64,000 nucleotides of DNA from Planomicrobium soli (GCF_003014655.1 NZ_PYAT01000004.1:124001-188000); one strand, 5' to 3'. Positions 29,772 to 37,875 are shown, counted from the stretch's first letter. Notes: a model not told the origin generated them from the sequence alone. Program-made: numbers and translations.

Positions 29772-31139
29772 ATGAAAAGAGTTGAACATATGAACAAGCG
29801 ATTGGAAAACAGAAAATCTGCTCAAACAAGAAAACGCGTGCTCATGGCCATTTGGTCTTTTGTGTTATTAGCAGCCATCGGGTTAGGCGGTTACTTTTTA
29901 GTCGCAACACCTGATTCGTCGGCTCAACTAGTCAGCAAACAAGATCTATTTGCCGGAAAAACATACCCCGGCTTTGAAATAGCAGAAGAAGACATCGCAG
30001 CCTTGAAGCCGCCTGAAGCTCCTGCAGAAGGCAAAGTGGAAGATGCTAGGCCAGTAGAAACGGTAGAGCCGTCTTCGGAAGAGCCGCCAGCAGAAGAACC
30101 AGCTGCAGAGCCAGTTCCTGAGGTTATTGAAAGCGCTGAGCCGGTAGTGGCTCCCAAGAAAGATTTATCAACTACAATAGCCAATGCAAAATCATACGTG
30201 TACACCATCTACACTGATTTGGAGCAAGGCTCCGGGTTCCTATTCAATACCAATGGAGATATTCTGACAAACGCCCACGTTGTCAAAGACGCGTCTTATG
30301 TCATTCTGACAAATAGCGATGGCCAGGAGTTTACCGGACAAGTAATCGGCATATCGGAAACAACGGATGTCGCGCTTGTACGTGTCGAAGATCTGGCTGG
30401 GAAAGAGCCGATGGGGATTGAAATGTCCCAAGTGGCAGTAGGAACCGAAGTATTCGCCCTAGGAAGCCCTGAAAACATCAGCAACACCGCAACTGAAGGC
30501 CAGATTACTGGAGTTAATAAAAACTTCTCGGATGACTATGAATACAAAGATTTATACGAAATGAACGCAACGATCAAAAAAGGTTCAAGCGGCGGCCCAT
30601 TGATTGCTGCAGAAAGCGAACGTATTTTAGGCATCAACTCGATCATTCTGCAGGAAGATCCGAAAATCGGCTATGCGATTCCAATCTACACGGTCATCGG
30701 CCAATTGAACGAATGGGTGAAAAACCCGATCCAGTACGAAGAAGACGAAGTCGTTCTGCCAGACGTTAAAGATGCCCATTTTGATGAAGAGCTATTGAGA
30801 AGCTTTATAGCAGCGTATTACGAGTTGCTTCCATACTCGTTGAACGATAAGCAAGTTGCTTACTATCAATCCTACCTGCTTCCAGGAAGCGAAGGAGAAG
30901 CAGAAGGCAAAAAACTGGTAGATGAACTTGCCATCGAGAACCGAATCTTCGATGTCGTCAAACCAACCATCAAGAACATTGAAATTGGCGAGGAAGAGGC
31001 CATTGTCGAAGCGGAAGCTGTTTTTACATTCCACAGCCCGGAAGACGACGAAACCGCTACAATCACCCATAACAAGCGATATACGGTAGTCATCGATGAA
31101 TTCGGTGATTACATGATTAAAACAGCTGAAAATTACTAA
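29772..31139 (+). CDS. Membrane-anchored trypsin-like serine protease (HtrA-like, no PDZ)
   Basis: The protein has 455 residues. A single membrane segment (about 23-45) follows a basic N-terminus, then an acidic Pro/Glu linker. The protease domain (about 130-320) has the triad His169 (TNAHVV), Asp199 (TTDVALV) and Ser273 (GSSGGPL). The C-terminal 120 residues (about 330-455) form an alpha/beta domain (AVFTFHSPEDDETAT, HNKRYTVVIDEFGDY) in place of the PDZ domain found in HtrA. It probably works at the outer membrane face on misfolded or secreted proteins. Neither this ATG nor the in-frame ATG at 29790 has a strong ribosome binding site. A zinc-ribbon relative is encoded at 52012. Confidence 0.85.
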   Translation: MKRVEHMNKRLENRKSAQTRKRVLMAIWSFVLLAAIGLGGYFLVATPDSSAQLVSKQDLFAGKTYPGFEIAEEDIAALKPPEAPAEGKVEDARPVETVEPSSEEPPAEEPAAEPVPEVIESAEPVVAPKKDLSTTIANAKSYVYTIYTDLEQGSGFLFNTNGDILTNAHVVKDASYVILTNSDGQEFTGQVIGISETTDVALVRVEDLAGKEPMGIEMSQVAVGTEVFALGSPENISNTATEGQITGVNKNFSDDYEYKDLYEMNATIKKGSSGGPLIAAESERILGINSIILQEDPKIGYAIPIYTVIGQLNEWVKNPIQYEEDEVVLPDVKDAHFDEELLRSFIAAYYELLPYSLNDKQVAYYQSYLLPGSEGEAEGKKLVDELAIENRIFDVVKPTIKNIEIGEEEAIVEAEAVFTFHSPEDDETATITHNKRYTVVIDEFGDYMIKTAENY

Positions 31140-31141
31140 GC

Positions 31142-31174
31142 AAAAAAGCTCGAGACTGGTTCTCGGGCTTTTTG
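31142..31174 (+). terminator. Rho-independent terminator
   Basis: AAAAGCTCGAGA pairs with TCTCGGGCTTTT (one G-U pair) around CTGGT, followed by T residues. Confidence 0.85.
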
Positions 31175-31198
31175 TTTGTGGTTTTGAAGAGAGGAGGG

Positions 31199-31335
31199 GT
31201 GGCTGGAAACTATTGCTTCATGAAGTTTTGGGGTTTTAACATGAACTAAGAAGTGTTCTACATGACATCTTGCGAGTTCTACATGAACTATCTGAGTTTT
31301 AACATGACGACCAGTGATTCTATTATGAAGTAAGC
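31199..31335 (+). repeat. Family B array 1: six dyad units at 21-bp period
   Basis: ATGA cores fall at 31220, 31241, 31262, 31283, 31304 and 31325, exactly 21 bp apart. The first unit is the palindrome CTTCATGAAG; later units read TTTTAACATGAAC or GTTCTACATGAAC. A leader GTGGCTGGAAACTATTG precedes the array and recurs before array 2. No gene is present. Confidence 0.85.
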
Positions 31336-31401
31336 ATAACGTGGACTCATTTTATAAGTTGCTGCAATTTTGAGGTGTAGGGTTGGTGGTTAAAAAAGAA
31401 G

Positions 31402-31540
31402 AGTGGCTGGAAACTATTGCTTCATGAAGTTTTTGGATTTTAACATAAACTTAGAAAAGTTTTAAATGACATTTTACACGTTCTACATGAGCAGGCGATG
31501 CTTTAACATTACAAATGCAGCTTTCTACATGAACCTCTCC
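31402..31540 (+). repeat. Family B array 2: six dyad units at 21-bp period
   Basis: Core positions are 31424, 31445, 31466, 31487, 31508 and 31529, again exactly 21 bp apart. It opens with the same leader and CTTCATGAAG unit as array 1, then diverges more (ACATAAAC, AAATGAC, TACATGA, ACATTA, TACATGAAC). Confidence 0.85.
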
Positions 31541-31599
31541 AAGATCAAAGCTTAGGTAAGCACCCACAATCCTCGCTCACCATATCAATAGAAAGAAGG

Positions 31600-31675
31600 G
31601 ATGGATTGCCAAAATTTGCTTCATGAAGTTTTCTAACTTTTACATGACGTTTCAGGGGCTCTACATGATTTATTA
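31600..31675 (+). repeat. Family B array 3: three dyad units at 21-bp period
   Basis: Core positions are 31623, 31644 and 31665. The array begins with CTTCATGAAG behind a purine-rich leader (GAAAGAAGGGATGGATTG) and is followed by TTTACATGACG and CTACATGATT units. Confidence 0.8.
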
Positions 31676-31714
31676 AATTTTCTTCAAAAAAAACAAAGCG
31701 TCCTTTTAAAACAT

Positions 31715-31749
31715 AAAAAAGCCGCCTATCGAAAAACTGATAGGCGGCC
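31715..31749 (-). terminator. Rho-independent terminator of the first NlpC/P60 gene
   Basis: GCCGCCTATC pairs perfectly with GATAGGCGGC; read on the minus strand it ends in six T residues. Confidence 0.9.
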
Positions 31750-31762
31750 TCTTAAAAGCTTC

Positions 31763-32776
31763 TTAGTAGCTTCTGAAGCTATGGAATTTTGGACCCCAGT
31801 ATGAATCGTTCAAGCTTACAACTGCTGCTTTAGATCCGCCAGCGTGTACGAACTGGTTGTTGCCGATGTAGATCCCGACGTGCGAGATCCCAGCGCGGTA
31901 AGTGTTAGCGAAGAATACCAGATCCCCAGGTTTCGGAGATGAAACAGCTGTCGTTTCTGCGTACTGCGTAAGTGTAGTGCGTGAAATGTTTTTGCCTGCC
32001 TGTTTGAATACATATTGAATGAATCCGCTGCAGTCAAATCCTCTAGTTGTCGTGCCGCCGAATACGTAAGGTGTTCCTCTTAGCGCCAATGCTTCAGAAA
32101 CGACCTTAGAGTCGATAGACGAAGAACTGGATGCTTTTTTCACAGTGCTTGAAGCTTTTGCAGCAGTAGCAGGAGTAACTAACGTGCTTAACACCCAACC
32201 GGTTTTTGAACCGACTTTCACTTTATACCAAGTCTGGCTGCCGACTTTCTTTTGGTGAGTGGCAGTAGCTGTAGCACCTTTTTTAGCGACAGTTACTATT
32301 TTGTATTTCGTACCCGCATCAGTGCGGACATTTGTATTGCTTTTCATCTTAAAAGTGCCTGATTTAGCTGTTGCCTTGCTTGCAGCAGGAGCAGCTTTTT
32401 TCACAGTTGTTTTAGATACAAGAGTGTTCAATACCCAACCGCTTTTCGAGCCGACTTTCACTTTATACCAAGTCTGGCTGCCAACTTTCTTTTGGTGAGT
32501 GGCAGTAGCTGTAGCGCCTTTTTTTGCAAGTGTTACTACTTTATATTTCGTGCCCGCATCTTGGCGGACATTCGTGTTGTATTTGAATTTGTAAGTTCCA
32601 GAAAGTTTTGTCGCGCTGCCTGAGGAAACTTGTTCGATATCCAAGTTGTACTCGTTATTTACTGACTCGTATGCGACTGCATTGTTTTTAGAGTTGATCG
32701 CCGCTTCTGCATCTGTGGCCGAGTTAGATAAGATCAATGAACCCGCTGCTAATAATGTAAAAACTAATTTTCTCAT
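31763..32776 (-). CDS. Secreted NlpC/P60 peptidoglycan endopeptidase with two SH3 domains
   Basis: This 337-residue enzyme cuts stem-peptide bonds of peptidoglycan (D-Glu to diamino acid in LytE/CwlS-type relatives). A signal peptide (1-25, ending DAEA) precedes two bacterial SH3 domains (about 57-125 and 138-205) and the NlpC/P60 domain (about 222-337). The catalytic triad is Cys249 (FDCSGF), His299 (SHVGIYIG) and His311 (VHAGG). AGGGGA lies 5 nt before the ATG. Its promoter has a perfect WalR-like box, so it probably belongs to the WalRK regulon, as do autolysins in Bacillus. Two shorter paralogues follow at 33582 and 34737 on the same strand, each with its own promoter and terminator. Confidence 0.94.
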   Translation of the reverse strand: MRKLVFTLLAAGSLILSNSATDAEAAINSKNNAVAYESVNNEYNLDIEQVSSGSATKLSGTYKFKYNTNVRQDAGTKYKVVTLAKKGATATATHQKKVGSQTWYKVKVGSKSGWVLNTLVSKTTVKKAAPAASKATAKSGTFKMKSNTNVRTDAGTKYKIVTVAKKGATATATHQKKVGSQTWYKVKVGSKTGWVLSTLVTPATAAKASSTVKKASSSSSIDSKVVSEALALRGTPYVFGGTTTRGFDCSGFIQYVFKQAGKNISRTTLTQYAETTAVSSPKPGDLVFFANTYRAGISHVGIYIGNNQFVHAGGSKAAVVSLNDSYWGPKFHSFRSY

Positions 32777-32839
32777 TGTTTTCCCCTAACATTTTTTGTT
32801 ATCCCAGAATAAGGATTAAGTGTTCTGTCTCTGTTACTT

Positions 32840-32868
32840 ACTATAGGGACTATAGATACAAAACTCAA
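32840..32868 (-). promoter_or_regulatory. Promoter of the first NlpC/P60 gene
   Basis: On the minus strand TTGAGT (-35, 32863-32868) and TATAGT (-10, 32840-32845) are exactly 17 bp apart. The -10, the spacer end (TCCC) and the spacing are the same at the two paralogues. Confidence 0.75.
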
Positions 32869-32889
32869 TGTCAGGAGCATTTCGAAAGT

Positions 32890-32906
32890 ATTACAATTGT
32901 ATTACA
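32890..32906 (-). promoter_or_regulatory. WalR (YycF)-like box
   Basis: On the minus strand this is TGTAAT-ACAAT-TGTAAT, a perfect match to the established WalR direct repeat with 5-nt spacing. It lies 21 bp upstream of the -35, a position suited to activation. Confidence 0.7.
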
Positions 32907-33420
32907 TGCTAAAAAAACGCTTACAAATGCCGGTATAATAGGATTTAAGAAACAAAGAAATATGTTTAAAAAATGAAAAAAACGGTTATATAAAGAGATT
33001 TACGAACAAATTATGTAATTAAATTCTAATTTAAGGGGAGTTTTTTGCTGATTATTTGTAAAATAAGAGCCATATTTTCTAAAAACAATTCATTAAATGC
33101 GTTTACCAACTGGATGTTAGATCCAACAGGTGTGTTGAGTAATAAGATAAGTACGAATTTTAAAAACAGGTAGTTATAACTACTTGAAACTTAGCGTGAA
33201 AACTAAAAGGATAAATAAGCTGCTGGTATGTCTACCTTTAATTCTCAAAAAAGTTATTTCAAAGTAACTATAAGACATTATTATTAAAAGAATTGATTAT
33301 TAACAAAAAAAGAAAGCGTTAACCTTTGGGGGTTGTAGGTTCAAGAAATTGCTGTGAGTTTCTTCTATATAAATAGTGTCCGGTATAAAGATGAAAATAG
33401 GGAAGGGGTATAAAAACTTT
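32907..33420. other. AT-rich gap between NlpC/P60 genes
   Basis: I see no gene in this stretch. Apart from a partial cre-like string near 33311 it holds no element I can support. Confidence 0.4.
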
Positions 33421-33500
33421 AGTTGATCATGTAAGAGGTTCTAGAGTTCATGTTAAACCCTTGCAAGTTGATATAAGCACCTAAATACCTCATGAAGAAA
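33421..33500 (-). repeat. Degraded, inverted family B array
   Basis: On this strand-reversed copy CATG cores fall at 33428, 33449 and 33491, that is 21 and then 42 bp apart, with the unit near 33470 degraded. GTTCATGTTAAAC is the reverse complement of the family B unit, and the far end is CTCATGAAGAAA, matching the CTTCATGAAG head unit. Confidence 0.65.
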
Positions 33501-33535
33501 TTGACAGTCTATACCTTCAGTTAACTCTGACAAAT

Positions 33536-33571
33536 AAAAAAGCCAACACCGAATTTTCGGTGTTGGCTTTT
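33536..33571 (-). terminator. Terminator of the second NlpC/P60 gene
   Basis: A perfect 12-bp stem (AGCCAACACCGA with TCGGTGTTGGCT) has A and T runs on both sides; it ends the minus-strand gene. Confidence 0.9.
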
Positions 33572-33581
33572 GTTCGTGTTA

Positions 33582-34364
33582 TTAAAAGCTTCTGAAGCTG
33601 TGGAATTTTGGACCCCAGTAAGAATCGTTCAAGCTTACGACAGCTGCTTTAGAGCCGCCAGCGTGGATGAATTGGTTGTTTCCAATGTAAATACCGGCGT
33701 GAGAAATTCCAGGGCGGTAAGTGTTTGCGAAGAAGACTAGATCTCCTGGCTGTGGAGATGAAACTTTCTTTGTTTCTGAGTATATGGAAAGCGTTGTACG
33801 GGAAATCGATTTGCCGGCTTGCTTGTAAGCGTATTGGATAAAGCCGCTGCAGTCGAATCCTCTAGTTGTCGTGCCGCCGAAAACGTATGGTGTTCCTTTT
33901 AATGCTAATGCTTCAGAAACAATTTTAGAGTTGGAAGATGAATTAGACGCTTTTTTTACTTTAGATGAAGCTTTTTTAGTAGTGGATTTAGTCACCAACG
34001 TGCTTAAAACCCAACCGGATTTCGAGCCGACTTTCACTTTATACCAAGTTTGGCTGCCAACTTTCTTTTTATGAGAAACAGTGGCTTTAGCGCCTTTTTT
34101 AGCAAGTGCTACTTTTTTATATTTTGTGCCCGCATCTTGGCGGACATTCGAAGTGTGTTTAAATTTATAAGTACCAGAAATTTTTGTCGCTTTGCTTGAG
34201 GCAACTTGTTCAACGTCCAAGTTGTACCCGATAGTTACCGACTGATTCGTGGCTGCTTGAGTGACAGAGTTTGTATTAGAGTTGATCGCTGCTTCTACAT
34301 CCGTGGCTGAGTTAGATAAGACCAATGAACCTGCTGCTAAGATTGTAAAGACTAATTTTTTCAT
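33582..34364 (-). CDS. Secreted NlpC/P60 peptidoglycan endopeptidase with one SH3 domain
   Basis: This 260-residue paralogue of the enzyme at 31763 has a signal peptide (ending DVEA), one SH3 domain (about 62-128) and a C-terminal NlpC/P60 domain with FDCSGFIQYAY, SHAGIYIG and IHAGG carrying the Cys-His-His triad. It lacks one of the two SH3 domains of the larger copy, so unequal recombination between SH3 repeats is a simple explanation for the size difference. AGGGGA precedes the ATG. Its promoter and WalR-like box parallel those of its neighbours, which suggests joint control of three wall-remodelling enzymes. Confidence 0.94.
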   Translation of the reverse strand: MKKLVFTILAAGSLVLSNSATDVEAAINSNTNSVTQAATNQSVTIGYNLDVEQVASSKATKISGTYKFKHTSNVRQDAGTKYKKVALAKKGAKATVSHKKKVGSQTWYKVKVGSKSGWVLSTLVTKSTTKKASSKVKKASNSSSNSKIVSEALALKGTPYVFGGTTTRGFDCSGFIQYAYKQAGKSISRTTLSIYSETKKVSSPQPGDLVFFANTYRPGISHAGIYIGNNQFIHAGGSKAAVVSLNDSYWGPKFHSFRSF

Positions 34365-34429
34365 TGTTTTCCCCTAACGTTTTTTTGTTATCCAAGAATA
34401 AGGACGAGGTGTTCTGCTCTCAGGTATTC

Positions 34430-34458
34430 ACTATAGGGACTTTGGGCAGTAAAGACAA
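34430..34458 (-). promoter_or_regulatory. Promoter of the second NlpC/P60 gene
   Basis: TTGTCT (-35, 34453-34458) and TATAGT (-10, 34430-34435) on the minus strand are 17 bp apart, as at the paralogues. Confidence 0.72.
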
Positions 34459-34479
34459 TGTCAAAAGTATTTCTTTCGT

Positions 34480-34496
34480 ATTACAGTTTTATTACG
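34480..34496 (-). promoter_or_regulatory. WalR-like box
   Basis: On the minus strand this reads CGTAAT-AAAAC-TGTAAT, one mismatch from the WalR consensus, 21 bp before the -35 as in the first paralogue. Confidence 0.6.
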
Positions 34497-34504
34497 AAGT
34501 CAAG

Positions 34505-34527
34505 AAACGTTGATATATCAACGTTTT
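34505..34527. other. Conserved palindrome upstream of the second NlpC/P60 gene
   Basis: AACGTTGATATATCAACGTT is a perfect 20-bp palindrome with A and T runs, just upstream of the WalR-like box. A near copy occurs at 35656-35679 upstream of the third gene. The rest of the gap to 34692 is AT-rich without a gene. Confidence 0.55.
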
Positions 34528-34692
34528 CAGTGAAATAAAAAATGTTTAAAAAGGTGTCAAAAAGGTTAATTATATGAATTGCGCTAATTAAAAAGGAAAT
34601 TCCCCGGTAAAATTTTGAAATATATAACAAAATTAATGTTTTGAATATAAAGATAATTTTATTAAAAGGGCAAAAATATATCAATTCTACAA

Positions 34693-34725
34693 TAAAAGCC
34701 GACACCTCGGAAGGTGTCGGCTTTT
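34693..34725 (-). terminator. Terminator of the third NlpC/P60 gene
   Basis: A perfect 14-bp stem (AAAAGCCGACACCT with AGGTGTCGGCTTTT, loop CGGA to TTCCG on the reading strand). Confidence 0.9.
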
Positions 34726-34736
34726 ATTATTTATTA

Positions 34737-35507
34737 TTAGAAGCTTCTATAGCTGTGGAATTTAGAACCCCAGTAAGAATCGTTCAAGCTTACGACTGCT
34801 GATTTAGAACCGCCAGCGTGTACGAACTGGTTATTGCCGATGTAGATACCTACGTGAGAAATACCAGCGCGGTATGTGTTAGCAAAGAATACTAGATCCC
34901 CAGGTTTTGGAGAAGAAGCGGCTTTTGTTTCAGCGTATTGAGTAAGTGTAGTACGTGAAATGTTTTTGCCGGCTTTTTTGAATACGTATTGAATATATCC
35001 GCTGCAGTCAAATCCAGCTGTTGTAGTTCCGCCAAATACGTAAGGAATGCCTTGTAAAGATAAAGCGATTGAAACGACGTTAGAATTTAATGAAGTAGTG
35101 TTTGATACTTGAGTAACTGTCGTTTTTGCAGCTGTTGTTTTTGTAACAAGTGAGCTTAAGACCCAACCAGTTTTAGTGCCAGTTTTTACTTTGAACCAAG
35201 TTTTGCCGTTAACTGTCTTTTTGTGAGTGGCAGTAGCAGTAGCGCCTTTTTTAGCGACTACGACAACTTTATATTGTGTGCCCGCATCTTGGCGGACGTT
35301 TGTGTTGTAGTTGAATTTATATGTTCCAGACATTGCAACTGCTGTGCTTGAACCAACTTGCTCAACGTCTTGTGTGTTTACTGAAGTTTCATATGCGACC
35401 GCTGTGTTAGCGTTTGAAGTAGAGTTGATTGCCGCTTCTGCATCCGTGACTGAGTTAGATAAGACCAATGAACCTGCTGCTAAGATAGTGAAGACTAATT
35501 TTTTCAT
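34737..35507 (-). CDS. Secreted NlpC/P60 peptidoglycan endopeptidase with one SH3 domain
   Basis: This is the third paralogue, with 256 residues: signal peptide (ending DAEA), one SH3 domain (about 58-125) and an NlpC/P60 domain with FDCSGYIQYVF, SHVGIYIG and VHAGG. It differs from the others mainly in its linker and SH3 domain; the catalytic parts are almost the same. AGGGGAA precedes the ATG. The promoter and WalR-like box are conserved. It is the first of the three in the direction of transcription, but each gene has its own terminator, so they are separate units. Confidence 0.94.
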   Translation of the reverse strand: MKKLVFTILAAGSLVLSNSVTDAEAAINSTSNANTAVAYETSVNTQDVEQVGSSTAVAMSGTYKFNYNTNVRQDAGTQYKVVVVAKKGATATATHKKTVNGKTWFKVKTGTKTGWVLSSLVTKTTAAKTTVTQVSNTTSLNSNVVSIALSLQGIPYVFGGTTTAGFDCSGYIQYVFKKAGKNISRTTLTQYAETKAASSPKPGDLVFFANTYRAGISHVGIYIGNNQFVHAGGSKSAVVSLNDSYWGSKFHSYRSF

Positions 35508-35571
35508 TGTTTTTCCCCTAACATTTTATGTTATCCAAGAATAGGATTAGGTGTTTCGTTCTCTGCTACTT

Positions 35572-35600
35572 ACTATAGGGGCTGGAAGTATTAAAAACAA
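35572..35600 (-). promoter_or_regulatory. Promoter of the third NlpC/P60 gene
   Basis: TTGTTT (-35, 35595-35600) and TATAGT (-10, 35572-35577) on the minus strand with a 17-bp spacer. Confidence 0.72.
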
Positions 35601-35621
35601 TGTTAGTTTGATTGCAGTTAT

Positions 35622-35638
35622 ATTACAATTGTATGACA
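35622..35638 (-). promoter_or_regulatory. WalR-like box
   Basis: On the minus strand TGTCAT-ACAAT-TGTAAT, one mismatch from consensus, 21 bp before the -35. Confidence 0.62.
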
Positions 35639-35655
35639 AGATTTTAAATTGTCCC

Positions 35656-35679
35656 AAAACGTTGTTATATCAACGTTTT
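35656..35679. other. Conserved palindrome upstream of the third NlpC/P60 gene
   Basis: AAAACGTTG and ATCAACGTTTT form a hairpin matching the one at 34505-34527 and at the same place relative to the promoter. Confidence 0.5.
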
Positions 35680-36430
35680 CAAAGAGTGAAAAAAACACGC
35701 AAAAATGTTTAAAAGTTAAAAAAGATGGGAAACATCTCAAAATGCGTCTTTTTTTTAAATGGTTAATTAAAAATTAAATGTTAATTATTTCTTTTTATAT
35801 TCCATAAACATCCTAATTATTTGATTTGTAATAAGCGAAAAATCCCATCTTGAATATTCAGAAATAAACTTTTTACCTACCTTGGACTCCCAGTGGATTT
35901 TTCTATATATTTCCTTAAATTTCATCTTAAAAATACAGAGTTGCATTAAGGTTCCAGTAGAAACTTCTAATAGAAAGAGATCTGGAAAGTATTTATTATT
36001 GTAGAAATAATAATAAAAGCAAAAAATAATAAGAATAAAGAGAAGTATATAGAAAATGATTTTAAAAATGAAATTTATAATATAATATTATTAAAATTAA
36101 TATTATATTACTATCTATAAATGTTTTTTTATTATAAGGTTAGATTCTTAATAAGTTAAAGATGAAATGAATAACGTTGTTCCTATGAAAATTTCCTAAA
36201 GAAAAGAGCTGCCACAATCTACTTGCCGCAGCATCGTTCTTCGTTTTTCAACCGCCGCTAACTAAGACGGCAGTAAAAAGATTGCATAGAAGTTTTCAAG
36301 CAGTTAATTATTAAACTAATTTTTGCCTGAATAAATGGTTGTAGCGCTTTGCTGATAATCCTCGATTGTGTATATGAAGCACATAGCTGATGTTGCTGAG
36401 AAACCGAAACCTTATATAGAAGATATTCTG
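35680..36430. other. AT-rich gap with a long AT-only inverted repeat
   Basis: No gene is seen. At 36078-36110 TAATATAATATTA and TAATATTATATTA form a perfect 13-bp inverted repeat around a 7-nt loop. The remainder is low-complexity AT-rich sequence. Confidence 0.5.
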
Positions 36431-36439
36431 CTTTTAATG

Positions 36440-36615
36440 AGGAAAGTTGTAACCCAGGAAGGTTAAGTTGTAACTCGAGGTAGAAAAGTTGTAACTCACG
36501 CCTCAAAAGTTGCAACTCACCAATCCCAGCAACCAAGAAAGAAGGCATTCGCAGGGGCGAATGCCGATTACCGATCCAGCGCTGGATTGAGGAAGTTGCA
36601 ACTCGCCCCAACTCC
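36440..36615 (+). repeat. Family A array, locus 1, with hairpin
   Basis: AGTTG cores lie at 36445, 36466, 36487 and 36508 (exact 21-bp period) and once more at 36594. Units read AAGTTGTAACTC or AAGTTGCAACTC. Between them lies the GC-rich hairpin GGCATTCGC/GCGAATGCC (36544-36565). Confidence 0.85.
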
Positions 36616-36720
36616 TAGCAATCCGACCCCGAAAGTTTCATTCTTCCAAGAGAAGGGGAAAGGAAAATTGACGCTTTGACACCTATACATACTGAACCCC
36701 TAGAGAAAGGAGGAGGGCAG

Positions 36721-37740
36721 ATGGCCAAAAGATACGACTACATGGACTGGCTCCGTGTATTGTCAATATTTGCGGTGGTCGGCATTCATGTTATTTCACG
36801 TGTGGTCAATCATATTCCGCCGACTGAATGGCAGTGGCAGTATGCGCATGCACTCGGTTCGACTCTCCGCTGGTGTGTACCGGTCTTTTTTATGTTAAGC
36901 GGAGCGCTGCTGCTTACGAGAAAACCGGATGAACCGGTTTGGGAATTCTTGAAAAAGCGGTTAGCAAAAGCTTTTGTTCCGTTGATCTTCTGGAGCGGCG
37001 TTTACATTGCGTACCGGATTTTCCAGCAAGACCGGTCGTATACGGTATGGGATACGGTTCAAGCATTTTTTGGAGAAGACATCTACTTCCACTTATGGTT
37101 CCTTTACACAATCATCGGCCTTTACTTGATGGCACCATTCCTTCGGATCCTCGTTCATCACATGACCCAAAAAACGTTTCTTTATTTTCTCGGTTTTTGG
37201 TTTTTGTTCACCGGCATTTTCCCGGTGCTGCAAAAGTTCATCCATTTGAATATGGCCTTTCCCGTAGGCATGTTCGAGCCTTATATCGGCTACTTTATGT
37301 TAGGGGCCTATCTATTCCTTTATCCGCTGCCTAAAAAATGGCTGCCTGCGCTTGGTGGGCTTGCAGTCGCTGGAGTTCTCGTCACGCTCTTTGGAAATCT
37401 CTATTTGACCAATAAAACGGGCGAATTTGACGGGTTCTTCTATGAGCATTTCCGGCCGAACTCGATGGCCATTACATTGTTCGTATTCGTCCTGTTCCAG
37501 CACCTGGCTCCGCGGATTAAACCAAATCCGCTGATCACGAAACTTAGCCTCGCCACACTCGGAATTTACGTGGTTCATCCGCTCGTGCAAGTTTACTTGA
37601 ACTTGCTGTTTGGAATTAATGAAAGTTTCATCAATCCTATCCTCGGGATTCCATTAGTTTGGATTTTAATTTACGCTATTTCCTTCGCGATCATATGGAT
37701 CTTGCAAAAGATACCTATTGTTAAATTCATCGTTCCGTAA
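36721..37740 (+). CDS. Acyltransferase 3 family membrane protein
   Basis: This 339-residue polytopic protein is a paralogue of the one at 3669: YMDWLRVLSIFAVVGIHV at the start, RWCVPVFFMLSGALLL next, and about ten membrane segments ending WILQKIPIVKFIVP. The ATG at 36721 was chosen over an earlier ATG at 36676 because AAAGGAGG lies 6 nt upstream. It should transfer an acyl group, probably acetyl, to an envelope glycan; the target is unknown. Base composition is higher in GC than that of its AT-rich paralogue, so the two probably have different histories. A terminator follows immediately. Confidence 0.86.
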   Translation: MAKRYDYMDWLRVLSIFAVVGIHVISRVVNHIPPTEWQWQYAHALGSTLRWCVPVFFMLSGALLLTRKPDEPVWEFLKKRLAKAFVPLIFWSGVYIAYRIFQQDRSYTVWDTVQAFFGEDIYFHLWFLYTIIGLYLMAPFLRILVHHMTQKTFLYFLGFWFLFTGIFPVLQKFIHLNMAFPVGMFEPYIGYFMLGAYLFLYPLPKKWLPALGGLAVAGVLVTLFGNLYLTNKTGEFDGFFYEHFRPNSMAITLFVFVLFQHLAPRIKPNPLITKLSLATLGIYVVHPLVQVYLNLLFGINESFINPILGIPLVWILIYAISFAIIWILQKIPIVKFIVP

Positions 37741-37766
37741 AAGCACACTCTGCGTGTGCTTTTTAT
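37739..37766 (+). terminator. Rho-independent terminator
   Basis: AAAAGCACAC pairs with GTGTGCTTTT around TCTGC, directly after the stop codon. Confidence 0.88.
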
Positions 37767-37875
37767 TTTTCTATTTATATAGAAGAAACTTATTTAAACA
37801 TCAAAAATTTATGATAAACTGAATGTGTTTAAATATTCTGATTTCCATACATACCATTTTAAGGAGGAGTTGGAA

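Noticed and set aside
31199..31675. Possible CRISPR array in the family B region
   Set aside because: Units are about 12 bp with 9-bp gaps and vary in sequence. CRISPR repeats are longer and constant, with longer unique spacers, and no cas gene is present.
33311..33324. cre-like string AGAAAGCGTTAACC
   Set aside because: It matches the consensus only in part and lies far from any promoter in the gap.
36258..36611. Minus-strand open frame over family A locus 1 with repeated ELQL peptides
   Set aside because: It is again produced by the 21-bp period and has no start signal.
37825..37875. Upstream ATG start for the active S8 protease
   Set aside because: It would add 17 residues before the signal peptide and has no ribosome binding site, whereas the GTG at 37876 has AAGGAGG at good spacing. 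The twin gene shows the same arrangement.
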